Assembly (NCBI GenBank): GCA_041689205.1
Contig: JBDNGQ010000103.1
Coordinates: 1 to 11,880 of the forward strand
DNA length: 11,880 bases
Source: JAVVEG01 sp041689205
Lineage (GTDB): Bacteria; Pseudomonadota; Gammaproteobacteria; Pseudomonadales; Pseudohongiellaceae
Direction of reading: 5' to 3'
Part shown: in pieces, positions 5,311 through 11,880 of the stretch
Numbering within the stretch: the first letter of the stretch is position 1
Layout: every line of letters begins with the position of its first letter
Made by a program: the position numbers and the translations under genes
The notes under the pieces: generated by a model
The model's database searches: none
What the model saw: only the letters and a program-made list of their open reading frames with translations
Told to the model about the DNA's origin: nothing

Positions 5311-7703
5311 ATGGCCAAACCACCCAAAGAAGCCTACGACCTGACGGACGCCGAGAAGCGCGACCTCACCCAGCTCATCCAGCAGGGCAAACCATTGCCG
5401 GAGAAATACCGCTTCATCCTGTTCGAGGACAAGCGCGAGGTGGAGCTGGTGTGGAACGGCAAGAGCCGCGACGTGTGCACCACCGTGCTGCCGTTCCAGT
5501 CGCTGGAGCACGTGGACGAACCGCGCAAGGAAGCGCCGGAACTCGGCACGATAGACATGTTCGACACGCGTGGCCCCAGCTCAAGGGCTGGACCAACAAG
5601 CTCATCTGGGGCGACAACAAACTGATTCTCTCCTCGCTCAAGAGCGGCGCACTGCGCCGGCAGATCGAGGACGCGGGCGGCCTCAAGCTCATCTACATCG
5701 ACCCGCCCTTCGACGTCGGCGCCGATTTCTCCATGGACATCGAAATCGGCGGCGAGACCTTCCACAAGGAGCCGAACCTGCTGGAACAGATCGCCTACCG
5801 CGACACCTGGGGGCGCGGGGCGGATTCATTTATTTCGATGATTTACGAGCGGCTGATTCTGATGCGGGATTTGCTGGCGGAGGATGGGTGCATATATGTA
5901 CATGTTGGTTATCAGGTTTCGGATTTCGTGAAGTTGGCGCTTGATGAAGTATTCGGACGTCACTACTTCCTGAATCAGATAACTTGGCAGCGATTCGGTG
6001 CACACAATGACGCAGGTAGATACGGGAATGTGACCGAAACTATTTGGTTTTATTCAAAGTCCGATGGCTATTTCTTTTCACCACCACGCATCCCATTGAC
6101 GGATGAATATATCGGAGAGCGTTTTATTGCTGAAACTGAAACTGGGCGACGTTTTTACCCTCACACCTTTACTGGTGCAGGTGCTGGCCCAGCGCGTAAA
6201 TTTAGAGGCGAGCTACTAGATCCGCCGAAAGGGCGACATTGGGCACAAACGCAAGAAGGTATAGATGAGCTTGAAAGACAAAACCGACTGTATTACACAA
6301 GCAATGGGACTCCCTATCAGAAGAGTTATCTTGACGAGCAAGAGGGTCGGCCTATTCAAAACATATGGACTGACATTCGGATGACTAAGAGCGGTGCTGA
6401 ACGTCTCGATTACCCAACACAAAAACCCGAAGCCCTGCTCGAACGCATCATCAAAGCCAGCAGCAACGAAGGCGATCTCGTCGCCGATTTTTTCTGCGGC
6501 TCCGGCACCACGGCGGCGGTGGCGGAAAAGCTCGGGCGCAAGTGGATTTGCACCGACCTCGGCAAGTTCGCCATCCACACCACGCGCAAGCGACTGATCG
6601 GCGTGCAGCGCGAGGCTAAGGATTCCGGCAAGTCGTTCCGCGCCTTCGAGGTGCTGAACCTTGGCCGCTACGAGCGGCAGGCTTATCTCAACGTCGGCGG
6701 TCGGCTCAGCGGCAAACAGAAAGAACAAGCGTTGGCGCAAAAGGAGCGCGAGTTCCGCGATCTCATCCTGCGCGCCTACAAGGCCCAGCCGCTGGAAGGC
6801 GAGAGTTTCTTTCACGGCAAGAACGCCGGACGGCTGGTGGTGATCGGCCCGATCAACCTGCCCGTAGGGCGGCTGTTCGTGGAGGAGGTCATCACCGAAT
6901 GCCGCAAGCGCGGCGCCTCGCGCGTGGACATGCTCGCCTTCGAATTCGAGATGGGCCTGTTCCCCGCCGTACTCGAAGAGGCGAAGAGCAAAGGCATCGA
7001 CCTGGTGCCGAAGCAGATTCCCCCCGAGGTGTTCGACAAACGCGCAGTCGAAAAAGGCCAGGTAGTGTTTTTCGACATCAGCTTCATCGAAGCCACGCCG
7101 CGCTACAACAAGAAAGATAAATTCACTCTCGCCATCGAGCTGACCGATTTTTCCGTGTACTACACCCAAGGCGCGATGGAAGCCGCAATCGCCAACCTGA
7201 AGGAAGGCAAGAGCCAGGTGGTGTGCGAGGCCGGACAACTCTACAAAATCGCCAAGGACAAACAGGGCGTACTCACCCGCAACAAACTGACCGGCCTCTG
7301 GACCGACTGGGTGGACTACTGGGCGGTGGACTTCGACTACATGAGCCGCAAGGAAATCATCAAGGTGGCGAAGGATGCCGGAGTTAACGACGTCATTCCC
7401 ACGGAAGCGGGAATCCAGAACGCCGGCAAAACTCTGGACTCCCGCCGGAGCCTGCCCTTGACTTCGATCGGGGGCGGGAGCGACGGTAGCGGGGATGGTG
7501 AACTGGAGTTCGAAGAACGCTGGACCGGCGGCTTCATCTTCGAAAACGAATGGCAGAGCTTCCGCACCCGCAAGAACCGCGAGCTGGAACTCACCTCCGC
7601 GTCGCACACCTACACCAAGGCAGGCCGCTACACCGTGGCCGTGAAGGTGATAGACATTTTCGGCAATGACACCATGACGCTGGTGCCGGTGAGTGTGGGG
7701 TGA
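5311..7703 (+). CDS. mod: type III (beta-class) DNA adenine methyltransferase Mod, disrupted by a -1 frameshift
   Basis: The gene is read in two frames that join at a CCCC run (5574-5577). The first frame runs from the ATG at 5311 and, unshifted, stops at 5625. The second is open to the TGA at 7701-7703. Joined, they give about 797 residues, which reads as a continuous Mod. Motif IV is DPPF (5700-5711, about residue 131) and precedes motif I DFFCGSGTT (from 6486, about residue 393). That is the beta-class order of type III Mod N6-adenine methyltransferases, which recognise DNA, methylate one strand and partner with Res. The stretch between them, at about 5820-6420, is markedly AT-rich and should hold the target-recognition domain. 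The C-terminus contains an in-frame palindromic repeat (7391-7485), then FEERWTGGFIFENEWQSF and a domain ending in MTLVPVSVG. The start lies 2 bp after the Bro-N stop. Without suppression of the frameshift, no full-length Mod is made. Confidence 0.9.
5574..5577 (+). other. frameshift point in mod (CCCC run)
   Basis: The first frame reads DTRG then PSSRAG, while the frame one base back reads QLKGWTNKLIWGDNKL, the expected Mod continuation. Adding one C to the run restores DTRGPQLKGW. This indicates loss of one base, either a real mutation or a sequencing or assembly error. Confidence 0.85.
7391..7485. repeat. dRS3-like palindromic repeat inserted in frame in mod
   Basis: The unit starts CGTCATTCCC and contains ATTCCC (7395-7400), an 8-nt core, and GGGAAT (7409-7414), which is the dRS3 pattern known from Neisseria. 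A second inverted pair, GCGGGAATCCAGA (7407-7419) and TCTGGACTCCCGC (7433-7445), matches at 12 of 13 positions. The unit closes with GCGGGAGCGACG (7474-7485), an imperfect inverted copy of its start. On the minus strand it reads LDSRFRGNDV, the typical spurious translation of such repeats. It contributes about 32 residues to Mod (VIPTEAGIQN, then LDSRRSLPLT) without breaking the frame. Exact boundaries are approximate. Confidence 0.85.
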
Positions 7704-9919
7704 ATGTGAATACTCGACTAACTCAGATAAGGAAGCGCACTTCGAACTATTGGGCTCCTAGATTGATTCAATGGCGGCTTCTTGTCGCAATTTTCACTAA
7801 CCGACTTTGTGCTTGGATAGCTGGTGCTGTCGTCAGCCTCTTTGGATGCTCAATCGCCGCTAGTGTGCTCTTTATTCCCCAAATTCGTAGTGCCGCAGAC
7901 GAATTTCAGCCCTTGGAAGCAATTCTTTCACAGCTCGGGGCGACGTATGGAACAATTCTCGCGCTCGTTCTGACGCTTTCAATTATTCCAATACAACGGG
8001 CTGGCGAGGTATGGTCACCGTCGATCATTCGCTTCTACCGTCGAGACCCAGTTACATACGTTACGTTCGTGTTGCTTGGCATTTTTTGTGTAGTGAGTTT
8101 CTTGCTCGCGGTGCGCGGACTTGCAGGGTTGCCGGTCAGCATCGTGCTTGCATTCTCTTTGGCAATTCTAGGTATCAGTCTTGACCTGCTTCGGTGGTAT
8201 CACGGGCATGTATGCCAACTATTGGATCCGACTTATGCGGTGGGATTGGCTCTGAAGCATGTGAGGCAAGTTATAGATGAAGAAAAAACGCTTGTTACGC
8301 GGGTTGCCCGGCTTCAGCATCAGGTGCTCAGTTCAGCGCAACAAAGCCAATGTTCCGCCGAGGACATCGAAGCTACTATCTATCCTCTCATTCGCGGATA
8401 TCCAAACTCCATCAATTCATGGATTAACGATCTAGCAGAGATAACAATTAAAGCGGTAGCCCGTGGCGAAAAGCTACTAGCCAAAACCGCGATATTCGCC
8501 ATTGCCGACCTGACCATCCATTACCTGTCCTCTCGAAAGCACAATTTGACGCTAACGCAAGCGCCAGAAGCAATGTTTTTGGTAATGACATCGGATGTGA
8601 GCATCGTCACAGATCATGCTTACGAAGCGTTGCAGGAAGTAAGCCGCACGGCGGCGGTACAGAGTGATGAATCTACGGCTATCCGTGTGTCGGAGGCGTA
8701 TCAGGCAATCGCCATTCATGCAGCTAAGCTAGAGGCCCGCGCTTTTCGCGAGCATACTGCGCCGCTAACGTTTGCTCCGATCTACTACGCTTTGGCTTGC
8801 GTCAAATATGCACAGGCCAAAGGGCTTGACGAGGTGGCGTTCCAGACAGCGGCCATCCTATCCAGAATTCCACGCGCGGCACCTAAGGATGTTGCGGAGA
8901 CCGATATTCATATACCGGTAATCGATGGGCTCTTCGACATCGCGATGTACCTGTATGGGAAGCGCAGCCATGCGCTTGCAGAGGAGGTCAATGGTCATCA
9001 CTTCACCATTCTTGCCCATATGCTTCAGCGGGAGGACTACTACTTCAAGGACACGCTGCGCCACGTGTTGGAAAAGATTGAGGTTCTAGCGCCGCTCGCA
9101 ATTCTCAACGAAGCAATGGCAGGTCGCTTGAGCATGGTGCAGCCACTAGGGAAGGCATACGGACTGATCAATCAGACTTCGCTCGGCTACATCTTTGATC
9201 AGGCTGCTGCCACCTTGCCGAAAGTAGAGGCTGATCGCGAATGGATCAATCCTTACCATGATCTGATCGACATCTCAGACATTATTGCGGACCATCTGCG
9301 TAAGATCGCCGAAAACAATGAGTTCGGTGAAAGCTTCCTGATTTGGGAAATCGACAACCTCATCAAGCATATTGCGATCACGATTGAAAGGTTAATTGAT
9401 CAGCCTCTTCGGACGGACCACGGCGACGAGAGCGCATTGATCGATAAGTTTCTTTGGATACTGGCGTTTTACTGGGTGGCGTTCAAGGGCAAGAAGAGCA
9501 TTAGCAAGCGTCGGGCTGACGACTGCGGCGATTCTCTAGTATTTATCGGCCTACTATTTTTCGCACGAGGCCACCCAGAGGTACTCCGCGCAAGCATTTC
9601 GAACATTCGGTCCATCTTGGATTCCTATTGCGAAATTGCTCAACCGCCAGATTATTACGCCATCGGTGACATGTTTGCCCATTTGTGGGGTATCCGAATG
9701 GTTCTGGTCGCTAGGAACAATGCGGCGATTACTCAGGTAGTAGATCAGGCTCTAAATACCAAGCCGGCTGCTCTGACAGATGAGCGGTGGCAGGCAGCCC
9801 AGAACGCAATACTGCTTCGCCGAGGTCAACTTGAGGAGCGCTTGGCGGAAAGGACAGATCGCTTGCAGTCGGATAACGCTGAAGCACTTCTACGTCGATT
9901 GCTGCGAGAAGCGCAGTGA
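7700..9919 (+). CDS. four-helix membrane protein of unknown function, coupled to mod
   Basis: The 739-residue product has four hydrophobic segments at about residues 36-60, 79-99, 118-138 and 144-164. A soluble, mostly helical region of roughly 570 residues follows and ends in a charged, coiled-coil-like tail (GQLEERLAERTDRLQ). The N-terminal region, with SPSIIRFYRRDPVTYV between helices 2 and 3, loosely recalls DUF2254 membrane proteins, but I cannot assign a family. The GTG start at 7700 overlaps the mod TGA by 4 bp (GTGA), which suggests translational coupling; a second in-frame GTG at 7706 is an alternative. No lesion is visible. Codon use is more AT-rich than in res (23 G/C of 60 in 8401-8460), so it may have a separate origin. 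Its position suggests an accessory role in the R-M operon, for example as a membrane effector or sensor; that is inference. Confidence 0.8.
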   Translation: MNVNTRLTQIRKRTSNYWAPRLIQWRLLVAIFTNRLCAWIAGAVVSLFGCSIAASVLFIPQIRSAADEFQPLEAILSQLGATYGTILALVLTLSIIPIQRAGEVWSPSIIRFYRRDPVTYVTFVLLGIFCVVSFLLAVRGLAGLPVSIVLAFSLAILGISLDLLRWYHGHVCQLLDPTYAVGLALKHVRQVIDEEKTLVTRVARLQHQVLSSAQQSQCSAEDIEATIYPLIRGYPNSINSWINDLAEITIKAVARGEKLLAKTAIFAIADLTIHYLSSRKHNLTLTQAPEAMFLVMTSDVSIVTDHAYEALQEVSRTAAVQSDESTAIRVSEAYQAIAIHAAKLEARAFREHTAPLTFAPIYYALACVKYAQAKGLDEVAFQTAAILSRIPRAAPKDVAETDIHIPVIDGLFDIAMYLYGKRSHALAEEVNGHHFTILAHMLQREDYYFKDTLRHVLEKIEVLAPLAILNEAMAGRLSMVQPLGKAYGLINQTSLGYIFDQAAATLPKVEADREWINPYHDLIDISDIIADHLRKIAENNEFGESFLIWEIDNLIKHIAITIERLIDQPLRTDHGDESALIDKFLWILAFYWVAFKGKKSISKRRADDCGDSLVFIGLLFFARGHPEVLRASISNIRSILDSYCEIAQPPDYYAIGDMFAHLWGIRMVLVARNNAAITQVVDQALNTKPAALTDERWQAAQNAILLRRGQLEERLAERTDRLQSDNAEALLRRLLREAQ

Positions 9920-9926
9920 GCGGCAG

Positions 9927-9959
9927 CCTGCGGGCGCAATAACCGCAGGGCATTGCGCC
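9927..9959 (+). promoter_or_regulatory. two mutually exclusive hairpins after the R-M cluster
   Basis: CCTGCGG (9927-9933) pairs with CCGCAGG (9943-9949), and GGCGCAAT (9933-9940) pairs with ATTGCGCC (9952-9959); both are perfect. The arms interleave, so they cannot form as two ordinary hairpins at once. The element begins 8 bp after the membrane-gene stop and lies about 60 bp before the next ATG. No U-tract follows, so a standard intrinsic terminator is not supported. An attenuator-like switch, a DNA-binding site, or processing of the mRNA between the two operons are possible. Confidence 0.55.
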
Positions 9960-10005
9960 GCATGTAAATAATCAAAATACTCCCAAGATGCGGGACAATA
10001 GGAAC

Positions 10006-10012
10006 AGGAGGT
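10006..10012 (+). promoter_or_regulatory. strong Shine-Dalgarno for the 309-residue gene
   Basis: AGGAGGT at 10006-10012 lies 7 nt before the ATG at 10020, an almost ideal ribosome binding site that fixes the start. Confidence 0.85.
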
Positions 10013-10019
10013 ATAAATT

Positions 10020-10949
10020 ATGGCTGCCGACATCACGTTTGAACTTGCTTCGCTGCGTTTCGATGGCAAGCGGTTCGAAGGCCACGCGCTTGACGTGGAG
10101 TGCACGCAAGAACTGATCGCTTACCGTACTTTGATTCTTGAGTGCGCCAAGGAGTTGTGGCGGCGCAAGAATCAAGGTCGTGTGCGGCTTCCCAAAGGCT
10201 TCGAGGAAGGTTTCCGGTTGCAGTTCAACAGACTTGATCCGGGTTCTGCGGTCGTTCCGCTGCAACGAGTTCGCGTGGCTGACCAGTCTGAACTGGACTT
10301 TGGCAATTTGGATGAGTTCGACGAAGCAGCCGACTTGATAGACGCGGCGATCACCGCCGCGAACGAGGATCAGTTGTTGCCGGACGCGCTACCCTCCAAT
10401 GTGATCCCGTTATTTCGTGATTTTGGTAAATCGTTGCGCGCCGATGAAGTGTTGTTTACCCGTTCGCGCCACGGCTCCAAGGATGCAGCCTACACCGCAA
10501 AAGCCCGTAAACGGCTGGCCGAATGGGTCGGGGAGACTTACGAGGATGTAGTGGATGTAATTGGAGAGGTTCGCATGGCCAACGTGGGGCCTGGAAATTT
10601 CACGCTCCAGCTTGAGAAAGCGGAGACCTTGGTGGGCGGACGCTTCAGCCCGGAACAGGAAGCGGAAGTTCTTGATGCGCTCCGCAATCACCGGGCTGTG
10701 CGTTTGCGCGTGCAAGGAACGGCAGAATTCGCAACAAGCGACCGGCAGATCAAGCGGTTTTCACGGGTGGATAAAGTGGAGACTGCGGTGCTGTCGGATC
10801 AGGAATTCGATGAAATGGCGGTTCCAATCTGGGAGCAACTGGCTGCAATCGGTGAATCGGCGCCTCTAGGTGCATGGGATTCTGTTCCGACAGACCTGTC
10901 GAAGCGCATTGATGACATTGTCTATCGCTCTGATTCGGGGGCCAAGTGA
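10020..10949 (+). CDS. hypothetical protein paired with a PIN-domain gene
   Basis: The 309-residue cytosolic product is acidic, with no signal peptide or membrane segment. I do not recognise a named domain. It contains an early ALDVECTQELIAYRTLILEC helix, a KGFEEGFRLQFNRLDPGSAVVP segment, an FDEAADLIDAAI helix, an LAEWVGETYEDVVDVIGEV segment, GPGNFTLQL, and a C-terminal region with RVQGTAEFATSDRQIKRF. Its stop overlaps the GTG of the PIN gene by 4 bp. That arrangement is typical of toxin-antitoxin operons, so it may be the partner or antitoxin of the PIN protein. It is far longer than a normal VapB antitoxin (about 70-90 residues). The frame is intact and the ribosome binding site excellent. 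The pairing with a PIN gene is seen; the antitoxin role is inferred. Confidence 0.85.
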   Translation: MAADITFELASLRFDGKRFEGHALDVECTQELIAYRTLILECAKELWRRKNQGRVRLPKGFEEGFRLQFNRLDPGSAVVPLQRVRVADQSELDFGNLDEFDEAADLIDAAITAANEDQLLPDALPSNVIPLFRDFGKSLRADEVLFTRSRHGSKDAAYTAKARKRLAEWVGETYEDVVDVIGEVRMANVGPGNFTLQLEKAETLVGGRFSPEQEAEVLDALRNHRAVRLRVQGTAEFATSDRQIKRFSRVDKVETAVLSDQEFDEMAVPIWEQLAAIGESAPLGAWDSVPTDLSKRIDDIVYRSDSGAK

Positions 10950-11353
10950 AAGTCGTGTTCGCAGACACCGGCTACTGGGTGGCGCTACTCAACCCGAACG
11001 ACCCGCTACATGGGAAGGCTATCGCTACTTCAAAGGGGCTTGGGAAATTCCGGCATTTGACAACGGAGATGGTGTTGGACGAGCTCATGGCAGCACTTTC
11101 CCAGTTGCCTGTGCGAGCGCTTGTTACCCGCGGTGTTGAAGCTATTCGCGCGAACCCGAATGTGGAGGTCGTACCGTAAACTTCCATCCAGTTCCGGGAA
11201 GCTTTCGAATTGTATAAACGGATGGCAGATAAGGAATGGAGTCTCACAGACTGCGGGTCATTTGAACTTATGAAGGCGCGAGGAATCTCGGAGGCTTTAG
11301 CTCACGATCGGCACTTTGAACAGGCGGGTTTGATAGCGCTGCTTCGAAGCTGA
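10946..11353 (+). pseudogene. PIN-domain (VapC-like) ribonuclease gene with a premature stop
   Basis: Reading from the GTG at 10946 gives FADTGYWVALLNPNDPLHG (D7) and TTEMVLDEL (E46). An in-frame TAA at 11177-11179 follows codon 77. Beyond it, the same frame continues as a normal PIN C-terminus: SLTDCGSFELM (D102) and AHDRHFEQAGL (D121), ending at a TGA (11351-11353). The four acidic residues are those that bind metal in PIN nucleases, which as VapC toxins cut tRNA or rRNA. The total of 135 codons is the usual PIN length. Because only one codon is wrong (TAA probably from CAA, glutamine), the lesion looks recent. The 77-residue product lacks two catalytic aspartates and should be inactive. 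The start overlaps the 309-residue gene, so the two were co-translated. Confidence 0.88.
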
Positions 11354-11365
11354 ATTGAACACGCT

Positions 11366-11383
11366 CCGCCGAATGATAGGCGG
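11366..11383. repeat. short inverted repeat before selO
   Basis: CCGCC (11366-11370) and GGCGG (11379-11383) flank an 8-nt loop 12 bp after the PIN stop. There is no T-run, so a terminator role is weakly supported. Confidence 0.35.
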
Positions 11384-11411
11384 TAAAACGAACCGCGCAA
11401 TGAGTAGACCT

Positions 11412-11880
11412 ATGACAAACCGACTAGCCCTAGAAACCTCCCCAACTGTCGCAACGCTCGACGATCTTGCCAAGTTGGCAAACTACTCGCTCATGGACAC
11501 GCTCAACTGCGACCCTGACGCGACAGCAAACGGAGCCGACCACGCGCCGCGAGAAGTCTTTACGGGCCACTATGTCCCCGTCAATCCCACGCCAATCAAA
11601 GACCCCGAGTACGTCGTGCACAGCAAAAGTTTTTTCCGCGAACTTGGCTTCGCCGACAGCATGGCGCAGTCAGCCGACTTCGTCCGCATGTTCTCCGGCG
11701 ACATCTCGCACGTTCCGGAGCCGATGCGCAAGGTTGGTTGGGCGACTGGGTACGCACTTTCCATCTTCGGCACTGAATACGACCAGCAGTGCCCGTTCCA
11801 AACCGGCAACGGATACGGCGATGGTCGCGCAGTTTCCGTGCTTGAGGCCGTCATCAACGGTAGCCGCTGGGAAATGCAGC
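11412..11880 (+). CDS. selO: protein adenylyltransferase SelO family (UPF0061), 5' part
   Basis: The visible 156 residues run off the window. They contain ANYSLMDTL, VFTGHYVPVNPTPIKDPEYV, FSGDISHVP, VGWATGYALSIFGTEY and CPFQTGNGYGDGRAVSVLE, the N-terminal part of SelO/YdiU proteins. SelO is a pseudokinase-fold enzyme that transfers AMP from ATP to Ser, Thr or Tyr of target proteins and is linked to redox stress. The kinase-like active site lies further on and is not visible. I used the ATG at 11412. In-frame ATGs at 11400 and 11373 are alternatives, and none has a good Shine-Dalgarno. The gene marks the end of the accessory region; no promoter could be assigned in the 58 bp after the PIN stop. 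Confidence 0.85.
   Translation, partial: MTNRLALETSPTVATLDDLAKLANYSLMDTLNCDPDATANGADHAPREVFTGHYVPVNPTPIKDPEYVVHSKSFFRELGFADSMAQSADFVRMFSGDISHVPEPMRKVGWATGYALSIFGTEYDQQCPFQTGNGYGDGRAVSVLEAVINGSRWEMQ

Noticed and set aside
5574..5580. Programmed -1 ribosomal frameshifting site in mod
   Set aside because: The GGCCCCA context is not a canonical X XXY YYZ heptamer, and I see no clear downstream stimulatory structure. A single-base deletion or sequencing error is simpler.
6216..7607. A 463-codon open frame on the minus strand within mod
   Set aside because: It is antisense to the conserved methyltransferase sequence, lacks a recognisable domain, and contains the SRFRGNDV-type translation typical of palindromic repeats. 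It is a shadow of GC-rich coding DNA.
11366..11383. Intrinsic terminator after the PIN gene
   Set aside because: The stem is only 5 bp and no T-run follows.

Overview
The window looks like a piece of a proteobacterial chromosome, probably a betaproteobacterium or a related gammaproteobacterium. The pointers are a YggX-type Fe(II)-trafficking gene, a SelO gene, GC-rich codon use in most genes and a dRS3-like palindromic repeat (ATTCCC-N8-GGGAAT). The genus cannot be named from the sequence alone. No tRNA, rRNA, CRISPR array, transposase or integrase gene was recognised.

Layout. 1-114 is the 3' end of an unidentified gene. 290-544 is yggX, with a normal N-terminal two thirds and an abnormal tail. 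545-715 has no gene but holds a 10-bp perfect inverted repeat and an octanucleotide tandem repeat. 716-1507 is a DUF262 (GmrSD/ParB-like nuclease) relic missing both ends. 1508-1633 is a regulatory-looking gap with repeats and dyads. 1634-9919 is a same-strand cluster of four genes: type III restriction subunit (res), a Bro-N/DinD-like gene, a type III/beta-class adenine methyltransferase (mod, broken by a -1 frameshift), and a four-helix membrane protein whose start overlaps the mod stop by 4 bp. 10020-11353 is a two-gene unit with a strong Shine-Dalgarno: a 309-residue unknown protein whose stop overlaps the start of a PIN-domain (VapC-like) gene, which carries an in-frame TAA. 11412 to the end is the 5' part of selO.

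How the parts fit. The stretch from within yggX to just before selO reads as a defence island between two housekeeping genes. It holds a decayed DUF262 restriction-type gene, a complete but frameshifted type III R-M operon with two unusual accessory genes, and a toxin-antitoxin-like pair whose toxin is dead. The central part of mod and the membrane-protein gene are clearly more AT-rich than the rest of the operon, which suggests modular acquisition. Several genes carry disabling lesions (yggX tail, DUF262 ends, mod frameshift, PIN nonsense codon), so the island may be decaying, although single-base lesions could also be sequencing errors.

The best candidates for something undescribed are the res / Bro-N-DinD-like / mod / coupled membrane-protein operon, the perfect 11-bp-arm palindrome inside the Bro-N gene, and the palindromic repeat inserted in frame in the mod C-terminus.
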